Part shown: one piece after another, positions 54,420 to 64,000 of the stretch
How positions within the stretch are numbered: the stretch's first letter is position 1
How the letters are laid out: each line of letters opens with the position of its first letter
Assembly: GCA_947095585.1 (NCBI GenBank)
Contig: OX352761.1
Location: 132,834,277 to 132,898,276, forward strand
DNA: 64,000 nucleotides
Source of the DNA: Nephrocerus scutellatus
Lineage: Eukaryota; Arthropoda; Insecta; Diptera; Pipunculidae
Direction of reading: 5' to 3'
Program-made: the position numbers and the translations under genes
The notes under the pieces: generated by a model
Databases searched by the model: none
What the model saw: only the letters and a program-made list of their open reading frames with translations
What the model was told of the DNA's origin: nothing

Positions 54420-55060
54420 AGGTCAAGAGGAGGTATAGAGAGAGCTTCTGCGGGAGGATATACTGGAATGAAAGTCAAGGGTGTTCTGTGCATTGTTGGC
54501 CAGACGCAACATTCTGGAGATTGGTTCAAAATGGCCGTAGTCAGCGACTTCGCGACGTTTTGTAAGGGTTTGAAAGTTAATTAATTTTAGACGATTTCCG
54601 TAGGGCGGTAAGATATAGTGGTCGGCCAATGGGAGACCGAGTAAGGCAAAACGGATTAACCGGCGCTGCACAGCTTCCATTCTAAGGGAGTGGTTGTCAT
54701 GAGATGGTGACCAGACTTAGCTGGTGTATTCAAGCTGGGGTCTTGCAAAGGTAATCTAAGGGAGTTTATAACGTAAGGGCTCGAAAATTCTTTGGACCAT
54801 CGTTTTATGAAACTGAGAGAAGAATTATAATTTGATCAATGTGGGAACGGAAGTTTAGCTCCCTGTCACAGATAATACCCAGATTGCGTATAAAAGAGAC
54901 TAAAGGAACTGTTCCGAAAATAATAGGTTCTGGTGGGTGGGTGAAGCCGTTTGCGGGAGAAGGTAATGGATTGACATTTAGTAACATTAAGTTCTAAGAA
55001 GCTTTTGTCGCACCAGATGTAGAATGAATTTAGGTCCTTTTGAAGTAGCGTGATTTATGG
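54420..55060 (-). pseudogene. Jockey-like LINE ORF2, C-terminal half of reverse transcriptase
   Basis: The minus strand reads LQKDLNSFYIWCDKSFLELN, then VTKCQSIT, IIFGTVPLVSFIRNLGIICD, RELNFRSHIDQI, LSFIKRWSKEFSSPYV, and the frame 54423-54680 with MEAVQRRLIRFALLGLPLAD, LPPYGNRLKLINFQTLTKRR. This is the thumb/C-terminal portion of Jockey-type LINEs. Catalytic motifs lie 5' of the break and are not present. It is flanked by two copies of the 3' UTR of a different LINE family. Confidence 0.85.
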
Positions 55061-55071
55061 ACTTAAAAAAA

Positions 55072-55320
55072 CATACAAAAAATCTAAGATAAATCTTCCG
55101 AGGACATTGGTATCATAATGGCGCACTCATGCACTAAATAAGGCCCTTGTAAATGTAGCTCAGTGTCACGAGGAACACCAATTTATCTATTTATCATGGT
55201 ATTCTTAGGACTTCATGGATTTTAGGATGGTAAGTTGAAGAGCTTAAATAATTCTATGTGCATTCAGCTATAAGTAAAGGTCCTTCTCATTACTTTCTTT
55301 GAAGATAAAATCTCAAAGAT
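55072..55320 (+). repeat. Solo 3' UTR of the LINE at 53.2-54.36 kb
   Basis: CCGAGGACATTGGTATCATA, ATGGCGCACTCATGCACTAA, GAGGAACACCAATTTATC, CATGGTATTCTTAGGACTTC, ATTCTATGTGCATTCAGC and AAAGGTCCTTCTCATTACTT align in order with 54182-54360. A roughly 30-base insertion lies after AGGACTTC. This is a 5'-truncated copy. Confidence 0.8.
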
Positions 55321-56639
55321 CCCAAATCGTAAGATATAATGCTGAATTGTTTACTCGTATTATGGAAGCAAATAAATAACGTCTCCTTAGGAAAAAAGTT
55401 AGTTCATTTAGTTGACTTTGAACTGGTGTAGCTGTAGCTGTAACGCTGTATGTTTATTTAAACATTTTCACTTGCATCCGAAATAATTTAATTCAAACGT
55501 TTAAGTCAATTAATTGGCTTTACAAACTTTCTATAAACCACCAGCTGAACCGCCGGTGCATTGAAGCAAATAGCATCGTTTCTGTGCTATACCCGTTTAA
55601 TGCAAATATTTCCGAAAGTCTACAATCTAACTACTATGACTCATATTCTCACTTTGATTAGGATCACTCATGCTATGCTGGCTATCTTCCAAGTCTGATG
55701 ACGGACGCCGAACTTTCATTGCACTGATGCTCTGCCATTTTTGCAGTTAAACAGAAGTACGTGCGGATTTGCATTGCCTACTTTGTGTGAGAAATGAAAA
55801 GTTATTAAAACAAAGCACCAATGCTTGAACTGGACACCATCGGCGTATGAGTAGCAAGTTTGGCCAATTGGCAAGAATAGCTGTATGTACTTTTGTGTAC
55901 ATGTAATAAATTTCACTCTTATGTACACACAAAGGTCTCTATATTTGTGTAATTTGTGCAATTACCAACTGCACTGCCTGCAATGGACCTCATGGGAATT
56001 GGGTTAATTGCTGTTCAGTTGCACTTTTACCCAAAAAAGCATGTGCCTCATGCGTCCAATTATTGCACGGCTGTGTCTGTATGTACATGACGCTACTGAT
56101 TGATACTGCAGCTGCTTCGTATGGGATCAAGATATCGTTGGGTAGTGCACGGAACGAAGATAATAAAGAAATGTCAAAGGTTGGCTAAACTTTGCTGCCG
56201 CCCATGGGAAGATTCACAAGGGAAGACGACGCCACAAACGGCCCTTTAACTAATTCCAGATAATGACACGGATCCATCTTAATAAGCAATCGATTATAGA
56301 ACTAAATAGAAAAGCAAATTTCTGTTTGGAAGAATTCGAAGCCTGAAAAGTTCTCGTAATTATTCATCACAGATCCCACACTGAGAATGATATTCTGCTC
56401 GATTTAAATTCAATTAATTACTGACACATTTCGGTGGTTATACCCCATTTCTTAACAGGATTACACGACCAACCAAATGACATCCACAATGGAATTTGTA
56501 TTTTCAATTTGCAAGCGAGTTGCTGTGAAATGAAGTCAATATGATGTAGGAGCGTTCGATTGTATCGGGACAGAACCTGGTTACACGTTGGGGACAAAAC
56601 CAAAAAACGTGAGAAATTTATCCACAAAGTCAAAGATTG

Positions 56640-56673
<34 letters not shown>

Positions 56674-58196
56674 GTAAACGCGAAACAGGAGCAGTGCCTT
56701 GTTGCCGCCTCATGCAATCGAACTTGACTTGAATTCAAGAATTCGCCTAGCTTATCCAGGAGCGGGTGGCTGATATGTCTTGATGTGATGCCGAAAGAAT
56801 GTGCAATTCTGGTGTAAATCGTGTTTTTGATTTTTCGATACTTGGATCGAAGTCTCAGCCGCCCGCCTCCACTATGTGCACTGGATGCCGTGTGCGGCTG
56901 AGGCGAATACTCTTTAAGTGGGTGGTTTGTAAATAATTAAGTATGCGACAACTACAACAACTACAACAACAACTACTGACAACAACCACGAACGAAGACA
57001 AAGTGTTTCATTTGTCGATCGTGATTGTTTTTTTTTGTTATTTGTCTTCTGTCATTAGATTGCCATGAAATTGACTCTTCGTCGCCTAAAAAATGTGTGC
57101 GAAGCCCACAGAGTGGTAGATACACTAGGAGGACATCTCCCTCTCTCTCTATCTTTCGCTGATGCTCGAAAATACGGTAGCATCTGTGGTTGAGCCCTAA
57201 GACAAAATAATTTTCGAGCATTTCGAACAACACGAGGAATCGACAACGGTATTGTCGAACCGACCTGCATCATCATCAGCCATATGACGCCACACAAATA
57301 CAAATTCTGGTTTTGTCGATTACGATTTTGCATTTGACCCAATTTCCAGGCGGCAGGCAAATTGGCGAACCTAATGAGCTAGGAACTCTATCTAGCTGAC
57401 ACAGTACGCTGACGACTTTTATTCGAATGAAATATCCAACTAGTGATGAGGATCACTCATTTGTAGTTGTTCGAACTGGGAATGATACATGCATGTTTAA
57501 AACAAATTATTGAGTTCACTAGGTAAGGAAATTTGTCCGTCAGCATGTAAGTCATCAGCATCATTGCTGCTTGGTGATCATGTGACAAATTTGTGTGTCA
57601 AAAAATACGTGACAAGTTTGCTATTTTGGTTTAATTTTTGAAAAATGGTATCGTATTAGCAAAATTGTTCTTAAAAAGATCTACATCTTAGTAATAATAA
57701 TGATAATTATTATTTAAGTTACTTAATTGAGTCTTTTTGGAGGTTTCTCGTCTGTGGTACCCGAACTAGTTTAGTAGAGTTCATTCAATCAAAAACAGTT
57801 AGCTAATTAGTTTTATGCTAGTTTCTAGAATAAAATTTTAAGTTGAAGTTTAAGCTACCTTAAATCATTCAGTTGAATGTTAATACTGTACGCTCCCGAA
57901 ACAAGAATATATCTTCACCAAGGACATCCAGGTAGTAATAATATACATTAGACGAGTCAAATTCTACTGATATAAAAAATACTTCAATATCCCAAAGTTA
58001 ATAAGATATTTGGTCATTCGAGAAACGAATTAGAAATACTGCCTCGTGTTCAATTCCAACGCTAATTCACAAAGACATTCCAACTGTCATCTAGATAGGC
58101 CAATCTGCTTGCTTTATATTTCGCAGCTAGCTTCAGGCTAACAGATAGCAAGAAAAACTGATCTACTTTCGAACTCGTCAGGTAGATAGAGTATTA
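55321..58196. other. Unassigned DNA, 2.9 kb, with CA microsatellite
   Basis: A pure CA run lies at 56641-56671, and CAACTACAACAA-type trinucleotides at about 56950-56985. The frames at 56973-57233 and 57055-57360 (-) lack motifs. No TE recognised. Confidence 0.4.
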
Positions 58197-58870
58197 AATG
58201 ATCTCTACATTTATAAATCTGCGGGGCCGGATGGTATTCCTGCTATAGTTTTGAAGTGGTGTTAGCATTGCCACTGCGCAGGCTTTTCGATTTCTCTTAT
58301 TCTTCTGGAGTCTTCCCAAGGAATTGGAAAACAGCCTTTTTCTAGCCTTTTCCAAAAAAAGGCGAACCGTCATCTCTTTTCTCGTCAAATTGCGCTTAAA
58401 TCCATACTTTAGGTCACAGAAATGCTGATCAATCGTAAGCTTATGCAATACCTTGAACCACGAGAAATCCTTAGCGACCAGCAGTACGGTTTTCGTAGGC
58501 AACATTCAACAGGTAAACTGATGTCTTATTTCTTTGAAAAGTGGAACCAGTCAATTCACAAATTTGGTGAAAGCAAAGTTGTTGCATTCGATATTTCCAA
58601 GCCATTTGACAGAGTCTGGCATAAAGCTCTTTTGTCGAAAAAGAATGCCTATGGAATTGATAAGGACTTGCGCTTGGTTGGACTAGTAACTACCCTTAGG
58701 ACAGTTCAATCAAGGTTGTATTGGACGGTTGCAAATCCAGAGTTCACCGCATAAACACCAGTGTTCCACAAGGCTCTGTTGTGTCTCCCACACTCTTTCG
58801 CATTTTCATTAATGTCTTCCTATCCACTACTTCAAACTCAATTCATTCTTTTGCTGACGACAGCACTTGA
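58197..58870 (+). pseudogene. L2/CR1-like LINE reverse transcriptase
   Basis: KSAGPDGIPAIVLK opens the domain. After shifts come VTEMLINRKLMQYLEPREIL, DQQYGFRRQHSTGKLMSYFF, KVVAFDISKPFDRVWHKALL, AYGIDKDLRL, INTSVPQGSVVSPTLFRIFI and NSIHSFADDST. The FADD catalytic box (about 58848-58859) is intact, unlike the same-family copy at 24.8 kb (FADE). The frame is broken by at least three shifts, one in the region of RTVQSRLYWTV. The element stops abruptly at 58870 without thumb or tail. Confidence 0.88.
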
Positions 58871-59114
58871 GGTTTCAGTTGCGGCTTGCATTTGTAATTA
58901 CCATAAACAAATAACAAGGGCAATCATTGAGTGTTTGCGGCATTAACCTTGAAAATCCGTGCTTCTCGCATGGGCAATTGTATGTCGCGTGTTCCTGAGT
59001 CGGAAAACCATCAGCATTGTTTGTGTACGTGCCAGGCAACAAAACAAATAAAAAACAGTGCGCGTACCCTTTACATGTTGTTGAAGTGAAACTTCTTTGA
59101 TGTTGTGGGCAAAA
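58871..59114. other. Short unassigned spacer
   Basis: No feature recognised. Confidence 0.35.
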
Positions 59115-59455
59115 ATGGCGCCAAAATACACCTAAAAGACGCCAAAGGACCCCCAAAACCCCAAAGAATCACTAAAATACCTCCGAAAGATCCTCAAAAG
59201 AATCACAAAAGACCCTCAAAAGACCCCGAGAAGACCCCAAAAAGACTCCAAAAGACCCCTAAAAGACCATCAAAATACCAACAAAAGAATCATAAAAGTC
59301 CCCTAAAAAATCATAAAAGACCCCCAAAAAATCCTCAAGAGACCCTCAAAGAACCCCAAAAACCTTCAAAAGATCCTCAAACACTTCCCAAAAGATCTCA
59401 AAAAGACCATCAAAAGACCCACAAAAGACCCTAAAAAGACTTCCCAAAAGACTTC
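59115..59455. repeat. Minisatellite, ~11-12-bp AAAAGACCC(T/C)C unit
   Basis: About thirty degenerate units (AAAAGACCCTC, AAAGATCCTC, AAAGAATCAC) in tandem. The 109-codon Lys/Pro/Asp-rich frame through it is a by-product of the repeat and not evidence for a protein. Confidence 0.9.
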
Positions 59456-59518
59456 CGCCACTTCCGGTTAGCCCATTTCCACCAAAATCAACTGGGACCT
59501 CCAAATTTGTGTAAAAAG
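59456..59518 (+). repeat. Short interspersed motif shared with 19686-19748
   Basis: GCCACTTCCGGTTAGCCCAT, CCACCAAAATCAACTGGG and ACCTCCAAATTTGTGTAAAA. It sits directly between the minisatellite and the SINE fragment. Confidence 0.6.
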
Positions 59519-59656
59519 CCGTTCGGATACGGCATTAAATTGTAGTCCCTTCCATTTGTGAGCAAAAATATACATGCACAACACAAATGGTCGCGAGAAG
59601 CTAGTCCTAGGCACTAGCTAGGCAACAGTCTGTCGCGCCGAATATTATTATTATAT
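59519..59656 (+). repeat. tRNA-derived SINE, 3' half
   Basis: CCGTTCGGATACGGCATTAA, CTTCCATTTGTGAGCAAAAA, CACAAATGGTCGCGAGAAGC, CAGTCTGTCGCGCCGAATAT and an ATT tail. It is 5'-truncated at CCGTTCGG, close to the junction used in the deleted copy at 21893. It contains a short local duplication (CTAGTCCTAGGCACTAGCTAGG). Confidence 0.85.
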
Positions 59657-59707
59657 TTCTTTTTACTATGTAAATAAAAGTAAAAGTACTAAATGTTGTA
59701 AGTCTAC

Positions 59708-59710
<3 letters not shown>

Positions 59711-59774
<64 letters not shown>

Positions 59775-59782
59775 TACATATA
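59711..59782. repeat. (TA)n microsatellite
   Basis: About 36 TA units with a few TACATA interruptions at the 3' end. Confidence 0.95.
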
Positions 59783-60384
59783 TTTTTTTAACATAGATAT
59801 ATTTTAATGGTATAATCTTAAAAGATTGCAATGAAAGACAAGGATTATTGCAATATTTTTTAAATGTATAACCCTAAAAGTATACTATGTGGTGTAATAA
59901 TTGTTACAATATTTATTAAAATATGCAATTCTTAAGGTATTTAAAATGTAATGATTTAGATTTTTTTATTAACAAAAAAGGATAAGGATTCAGATACCTA
60001 AATCCGATTTCCTAAGGACATGCTCTACTAAACAGCCCCAAAGCTGTGCTATAAAACGAAATCACGTAATTTTAAAATAAATAATTATCTTGGAATAATA
60101 TTGTAACAAGGTAAAATGCTGGGGTACACTCGCCGGCGTCCAGGGTTGGTTGTCTATCAACTAATAGACCGTTGGTTTCGTTGCAAAATATATTTCTTTA
60201 TTTGACTCGTTAAATTTTAATTACAATTATACACTTTTATACAAACTATACAAACTTCAATTATATCACTTTTCTTGTTGCACCACTGCCGCTCAAGGTT
60301 CCTCAGCTGTAGACTCGCGTTTCGTAGCGACGTGATACGGTCAAGAACGTTGCTCTGCCCTCCCTACCGGATTCAGTCGAAAGC
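59783..60384. other. Unassigned AT-rich DNA
   Basis: GTAACAAGGTAAAATGCTGG at about 60102, and on the minus strand an AATAAAG at about 60198, suggest an LTR end, but no partner was found. Otherwise nothing. Confidence 0.35.
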
Positions 60385-60830
60385 AGCAGGTGCTCACCCT
60401 CTACTAAATGGAGAACTAGGCCCTGAAAGAGACCGAACTTCAGGATGGAGTCTTGTAAAGCCCGCCAGAGTCATGAAGTTGAATGGTATCTTCACATAAC
60501 AGAGGAAAATCTCACCCTATCAAGACCTTCCGGGTTTCGAGATGGAGTCCTGTAAGGCCCGCCAGAGTCTCGAAACTTAGAAAGAGGATTTAAGCTGGGA
60601 TCAGTCAAAATCAGCTCACTCTGTCCTGAATGAAAACTAGGCCCTAAAAGAGATGGAACATCTTGATGGAGTCCTGTAAAGTCCGCCAGAGTCCTGAAGT
60701 CGAAGAGTCTCTACACCTAACAAGGAAAAATCTGACCCTACCAAGAGTTTCCGGGATTCGAGATGGAGTCCTGTAAGGCTCGACAGAGTCTCGAAACCAA
60801 GAAAAGGAATTTAAACTAACACATTATTTA
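60385..60830. repeat. Tandem duplication carrying hairpin-flanked blocks
   Basis: Two units with a period of 221 bases (AACTAGG at 60414 and 60635). Each unit holds two copies of a 25-base core that starts TGGAGTCCTGTAA and ends CGCCAGAG. The cores are bracketed by inverted arms: 60436-60445/60471-60480 (9 of 10 pairs), 60535-60542/60568-60575 (TTTCGAGA/TCTCGAAA, perfect) and 60757-60763/60789-60795 (perfect 7). The arms around 60655-60700 are weaker. No coding or known element. Confidence 0.8.
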
Positions 60831-62234
60831 CACAAAAAATTTTTATGAGTTGGTTTTTGGTGTGTTTGTTTCAAGGTAATTTGCGTTTCAATGTGTCAAA
60901 GGTACAGAGCAAAATCAACGATTGTTACTTTGACATCTGAAACGCATGGTGCTGGTCAAGTTGAATGAAACAGAAATAAGTAATTGGAAGATTTAACTTT
61001 TTTTCTGCCTAATAATAGTTAATGATTCTGTTGAACATAACATAACTTTTATTGCATGGATAAGGACATCTATCATTTTAGAAATGTTATCTGCAGGAAA
61101 ATTTGATCCACTCCTCAACATAACCATAATTCTAGACTTTGCTTTTGTGTGGAATCCAATCTAGATCTTGTTTAAATATTCTATTCGGTTCTAAAAGGAA
61201 CATCCAACAATTAGAAGTGCCGCTCATTGTAATTCCATTCACGTTTAACATTGCAGTACGGCACGGAAGGATTCACGCTTCTCTTTTGCAGTGAGAAAGA
61301 TAAAAATAAAACTTAAAAAATTGCGAAGTGGACGTACAACGGAAACAGATCACTGGATCAGATTAACGGCAACACAAAACCGCATCGAGTTAACGATGAA
61401 AGTCGCCGGTAGTTTCTTCTGGAATAGGATACTTTTTTCACTATACTCGAGTATTATGCAAAACTCGCCGAGGATTTTCCGTCCCTTGGACAACAATAAG
61501 ATAACATTTTGCGCGAAAAGATGGAAAAACAATCAAAACTAAAAGATAGCAGAGTTAGCAGCAGCAGCATCAGTATCAGAGGCCCTTTTGTTCTTGTGGA
61601 AGCCAGCATAAGTATCTTGTGAAACAACGAACGTGCGAATCGTTTCCTTGTTTGCGATTAGATAAGCAGAACAGAACGGTTACCACACTGAACACGGCGC
61701 AGAAGGAGTGCTTCCCGTTTTAGTTGCACTTTCATTGTTCCATGCAGTAAGAGTCATTCGCTCTCTTCTGTGATAAATTGATTTCATGTGCCGGACATGC
61801 TCAAGCTGAGATTTTAGCGGTATGTGGCCATACAGCGGTATTTTGTACATACCCCTGAGAAAACTTCGACTTAGAAGTTGTTGGTGCACGGTGATAATTT
61901 ATAACCTAAAGAAGGTGTAGAGATTCCGAAAAGGGCATCAACTTACATAGATGGCTAATTTGTATACTCCTTAGCACTTATAGGGTTATCGTTTGCCTTT
62001 ATTGATATAAGATTGGAAGGTTTTGATTGCGTTTCTTTTATTTTAAGGTGTCAATTAGGAAGATTTTTTAATCGAAAATAAAACAGATTTATGACCTTCA
62101 TAACAAAATGCTAATATAATTGTTGAAAAAGCTCAAGCAGCTCAAGCCAGACACAATTAACTCTGAAAAAATTTAAGCCGAATAACTATTCGTATATGTG
62201 TTAAAAGCGGAAAACTGATTTTGGAATGAACCAT
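60831..62234. other. Unassigned DNA
   Basis: The frames at 61291-61542 (+) and 61680-61889 (-) lack motifs. No TE recognised. Confidence 0.35.
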
Positions 62235-63345
62235 TAACCATTGGTTATGCTCTTCGGCCTTCCATTGTTCGAAATCGACAATTTGTAACAATTCATACAA
62301 ATGGGGATTAAGTGGCTTCCGCAGACATGTTTTTGCATTTATATCATATCGTTTTACGTTACGCTAGAGGTCAGAATGCTTTTTGCTAAGGACCCAAGTT
62401 TCGGATCCATATGTAAGTACTGGTATGACCTTTGAAGCCGTGCGCGTATTTCTGGTTCCATTCCGTTATCTCAGCATCATCTCAGCCCCAGGGCGAGATG
62501 CATTTAGGACAAGTCCTATCGTTTGACCGTAGTTGTTTCTGGTCTCTTCGTTGCGGATGGCAGCCGTGATGATGCAATCCGCACTCAACTATACCAACAA
62601 TATAATGGTCCGAGTCGACGTTGGCACCTCGGTACGTTCGGACCGTCACCAGGTTCGGGTTTCTGGCGGAGGTCTATCAACACGTGGTCTATCTGGTTGC
62701 GAGGTATCTTCTGATACACAGGTGGCTTCGTGAATATTTTACGCACAAGCCTTGTACTCCCAAGGACCAAGTTATTGCTTGCTGCCATCTCTATGACTCG
62801 TTGTCCTTAGTGTTCTCCTGTAAGCCAATGCTGCCAATGCTGCCAATGTACTGCCTGAATACTGGCTACCAACCTAATTTTGCATTCATATCCCGAGCAC
62901 ATGACAGCATGACAGCTGTAATATATGTCATGTTCTGATTTTTGTAAGACACCATTACCCGTCGACCGCATCTCCTGGACTCCCGTTATGTCAGCCTTAT
63001 ATTTAGACAGGGTGTCGGCCAGCTTCTGTGCAGCTCGAGCTCAACACAGTGAGCGTACGTTCCATGAGAAAATTCTTAAATCGTTTAGCCGTTTTCGTTG
63101 CCGTGATCGTCATCGTTCATCAGTTTATCCGACGCTGATTTTGGTTTCGTAATAATTATTTTTACGGGCGAGGTTATTAGCCTCTCGCCAACCTTACTTT
63201 GAAGTTACTAGCCCGATCATTTAGCTTTTCCTGTATTGAAGGAAAATTACCGGCGGCCACCACGTGGAGGTTTGATCGCACTCCACCAGTCAGAGATAGG
63301 TACGGCCACTTGCAATTCTGCTGATGGCTGACCGTCTTGTACTGC
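62235..63345 (-). pseudogene. RTE-type LINE with internal deletions
   Basis: Minus strand from 63340: the 5' UTR (CGGTCAGCCATCAGCAGAAT, CAAACCTCCACGTGGTGG), then endonuclease FSWNVRSLC..SSCTEAGRHP-type residues and ITGVQEMRSTGNGVL-like residues (63060-62950). A short deletion is followed by MAASNNLVLGSTRLVRKIFT, then RNQIDHVLID (62640-62790) and ATKRPETTTVKR. A large deletion then leads to VLTYGSETWVLSKKHSD (about 62390-62440), a reverse transcriptase C-terminal motif. The reverse transcriptase core is gone. A local triplication of GCTGCCAAT lies at 62828-62850. Non-functional. Confidence 0.85.
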
Positions 63346-63394
63346 GAATACCTGTCCGAAAATATCTACTCTCTAATTTAGAAATATGCTAAAA

Positions 63395-63555
63395 CTGGGG
63401 TCGAATTACGACATCAGTTAACGAGTGAATGAAATCCATACGTTAACGAGTGATCGAGTATTTACATTGGTATGATCACAACTCGTCACTAATTCACGTA
63501 AGCGATCATGCCAAATCAACAGTAGTCAGTCACGTATGTGGTAATTCGACCCCAG
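63395..63555. mobile_element. MITE-like element with 15-bp terminal inverted repeats
   Basis: CTGGGGTCGAATTAC (63395-63409) and GTAATTCGACCCCAG (63541-63555) are perfect reverse complements, and five further positions inward pair with mismatches. The element is 161 bases, non-coding, with an internal GTTAACGAGTGA direct repeat (about 63417 and 63442). No clear target-site duplication was seen, so the superfamily is unknown. Confidence 0.7.
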
Positions 63556-64000
63556 ATTCTCTTCTTTCCTCACAGGTTTGGATTCTTTAGATAGTGAAAA
63601 CGGACAAGATCCTATAGTTCTCAATAAACAATGACAACATATTGTGTAGAAGATTGGACGGTGGCTAATTGTTGAGAACCTTACCACCACAGGTTCAAGT
63701 TTTGCAGTGATCGAATCCGGACTTAATGCCAAGAAAGTAGTTTTTCTTTTCATGTTTTAATTGTGTATATTTAATTTCGTGTTATTGCCAAAATAATTAA
63801 ATTTATAAATGGTAAAATAAAGCTAAAAGTTTTTTGTAATCACTAATAACAAATGATAATCTTACCTAGATTTTTGGGAAACTTGTTTCCAATAAAACTA
63901 TTAACCAAATCAACGGGTTCTTACCGATCTAACAAACACATCTAACATATACATCTCTCACTGCTTTCTAACAAATTACATATATTACATATATATATAC
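63556..64000. other. Unassigned AT-rich DNA
   Basis: No feature recognised up to the end of the window. Confidence 0.35.

Noticed and set aside
59105..59434. 109-codon Lys/Pro/Asp-rich frame as a repetitive structural protein
   Set aside because: It is read directly off an 11-12-bp minisatellite; all frames of such repeats stay open, and no start, splice or conserved signal supports it.
59607..59831. Tyr-Ile repeat frame on the minus strand
   Set aside because: It is a translation of the TA microsatellite.
60105..60300. LTR on the minus strand ending at TGTAACAAGG
   Set aside because: There is a poly(A) signal on that strand and a TGTAACA-type end, but no second LTR, no primer-binding site and no target duplication. 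Kept only as a remark.

Overview
The window looks like AT-rich nuclear DNA of an insect, most likely a higher fly. A tephritid is a guess from the mix of transposon families and was not tested. There is no bacterial-style gene packing, no rRNA, no CRISPR array and no operon. I recognise no intact host protein-coding gene. What can be recognised is almost all decayed transposable-element (TE) sequence, separated by long stretches of unassigned DNA that may be introns or intergenic sequence.

Layout. 1-5 kb: a SINE fragment, a mariner-type transposase relic, a full-length SINE and a LINE C-terminal fragment. 6.4-9.6 kb: a compacted LINE ORF, the best full-length SINE and a third-family mariner 3' end. 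12-16.3 kb: a tRNA-like SINE head, an inverted pair of A/T-rich repeats, a LINE endonuclease start fused to a repeat, and an R1-like LINE with a structured 3' tail. 18-23 kb: a LINE endonuclease scrap, an RTE-type LINE 5' end, a Helitron-like element with a GC-rich minisatellite, and a long RTE body with a SINE nested inside it. 24.8-27.2 kb: an L2/CR1-like LINE, a miniature RTE derivative, an RTE C-terminus, a repeat fragment and a SINE. 27.2-31.3 kb is free of anything I recognise. 31.3-36.7 kb: a Ty1/copia pol relic, an LTR-like promoter/poly(A) block, a TATC microsatellite and a tandem array of mariner fragments. 38.7-39.5 kb: a tetranucleotide repeat followed by a ~145-bp satellite-like array. 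42.3-44.8 kb: a LINE 3' tail and the most complete LINE ORF2 of the window. 46.8-55.3 kb: a LINE endonuclease, two large inverted copies of a repeat-bearing element, a nearly full-length mariner and three LINE pieces. 58.2-63.6 kb: an L2/CR1-like LINE, minisatellites, a SINE, a hairpin-bearing tandem duplication, an internally deleted RTE and a small MITE-like inverted repeat.

How the parts relate. The elements form families. Eight SINE-related copies share one tRNA-like head and/or one body. RTE LINE copies lie at 18.4, 21.8, 25.7, 26.1 and 62.2 kb, and three of them keep the same 5' end. L2/CR1-like pieces lie at 24.8 and 58.2 kb. R1-like 3' tails lie at 15.4 and 42.3 kb. Repeat-bearing elements lie at 14.9, 26.6, 47.7 and 50.9 kb. 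Comparing copies shows nesting, target-site duplication and internal deletion. All reverse transcriptases and transposases seen here carry frameshifts, stops, deletions or altered catalytic residues, so no autonomous element is apparent.

Possible host signals are few and weak: a start codon followed by a strong splice donor at 5609-5632, and an open frame ending at a strong splice donor at 40919-41280 on the minus strand. Nothing qualifies as a demonstrated new biological system. The points most worth checking are the conserved stem-loop in the R1-like 3' tail, the miniature RTE derivative, the inverted pair of repeat-bearing elements, the tandem transposase array and the palindrome-bearing repeats at 60.4-60.8 kb.
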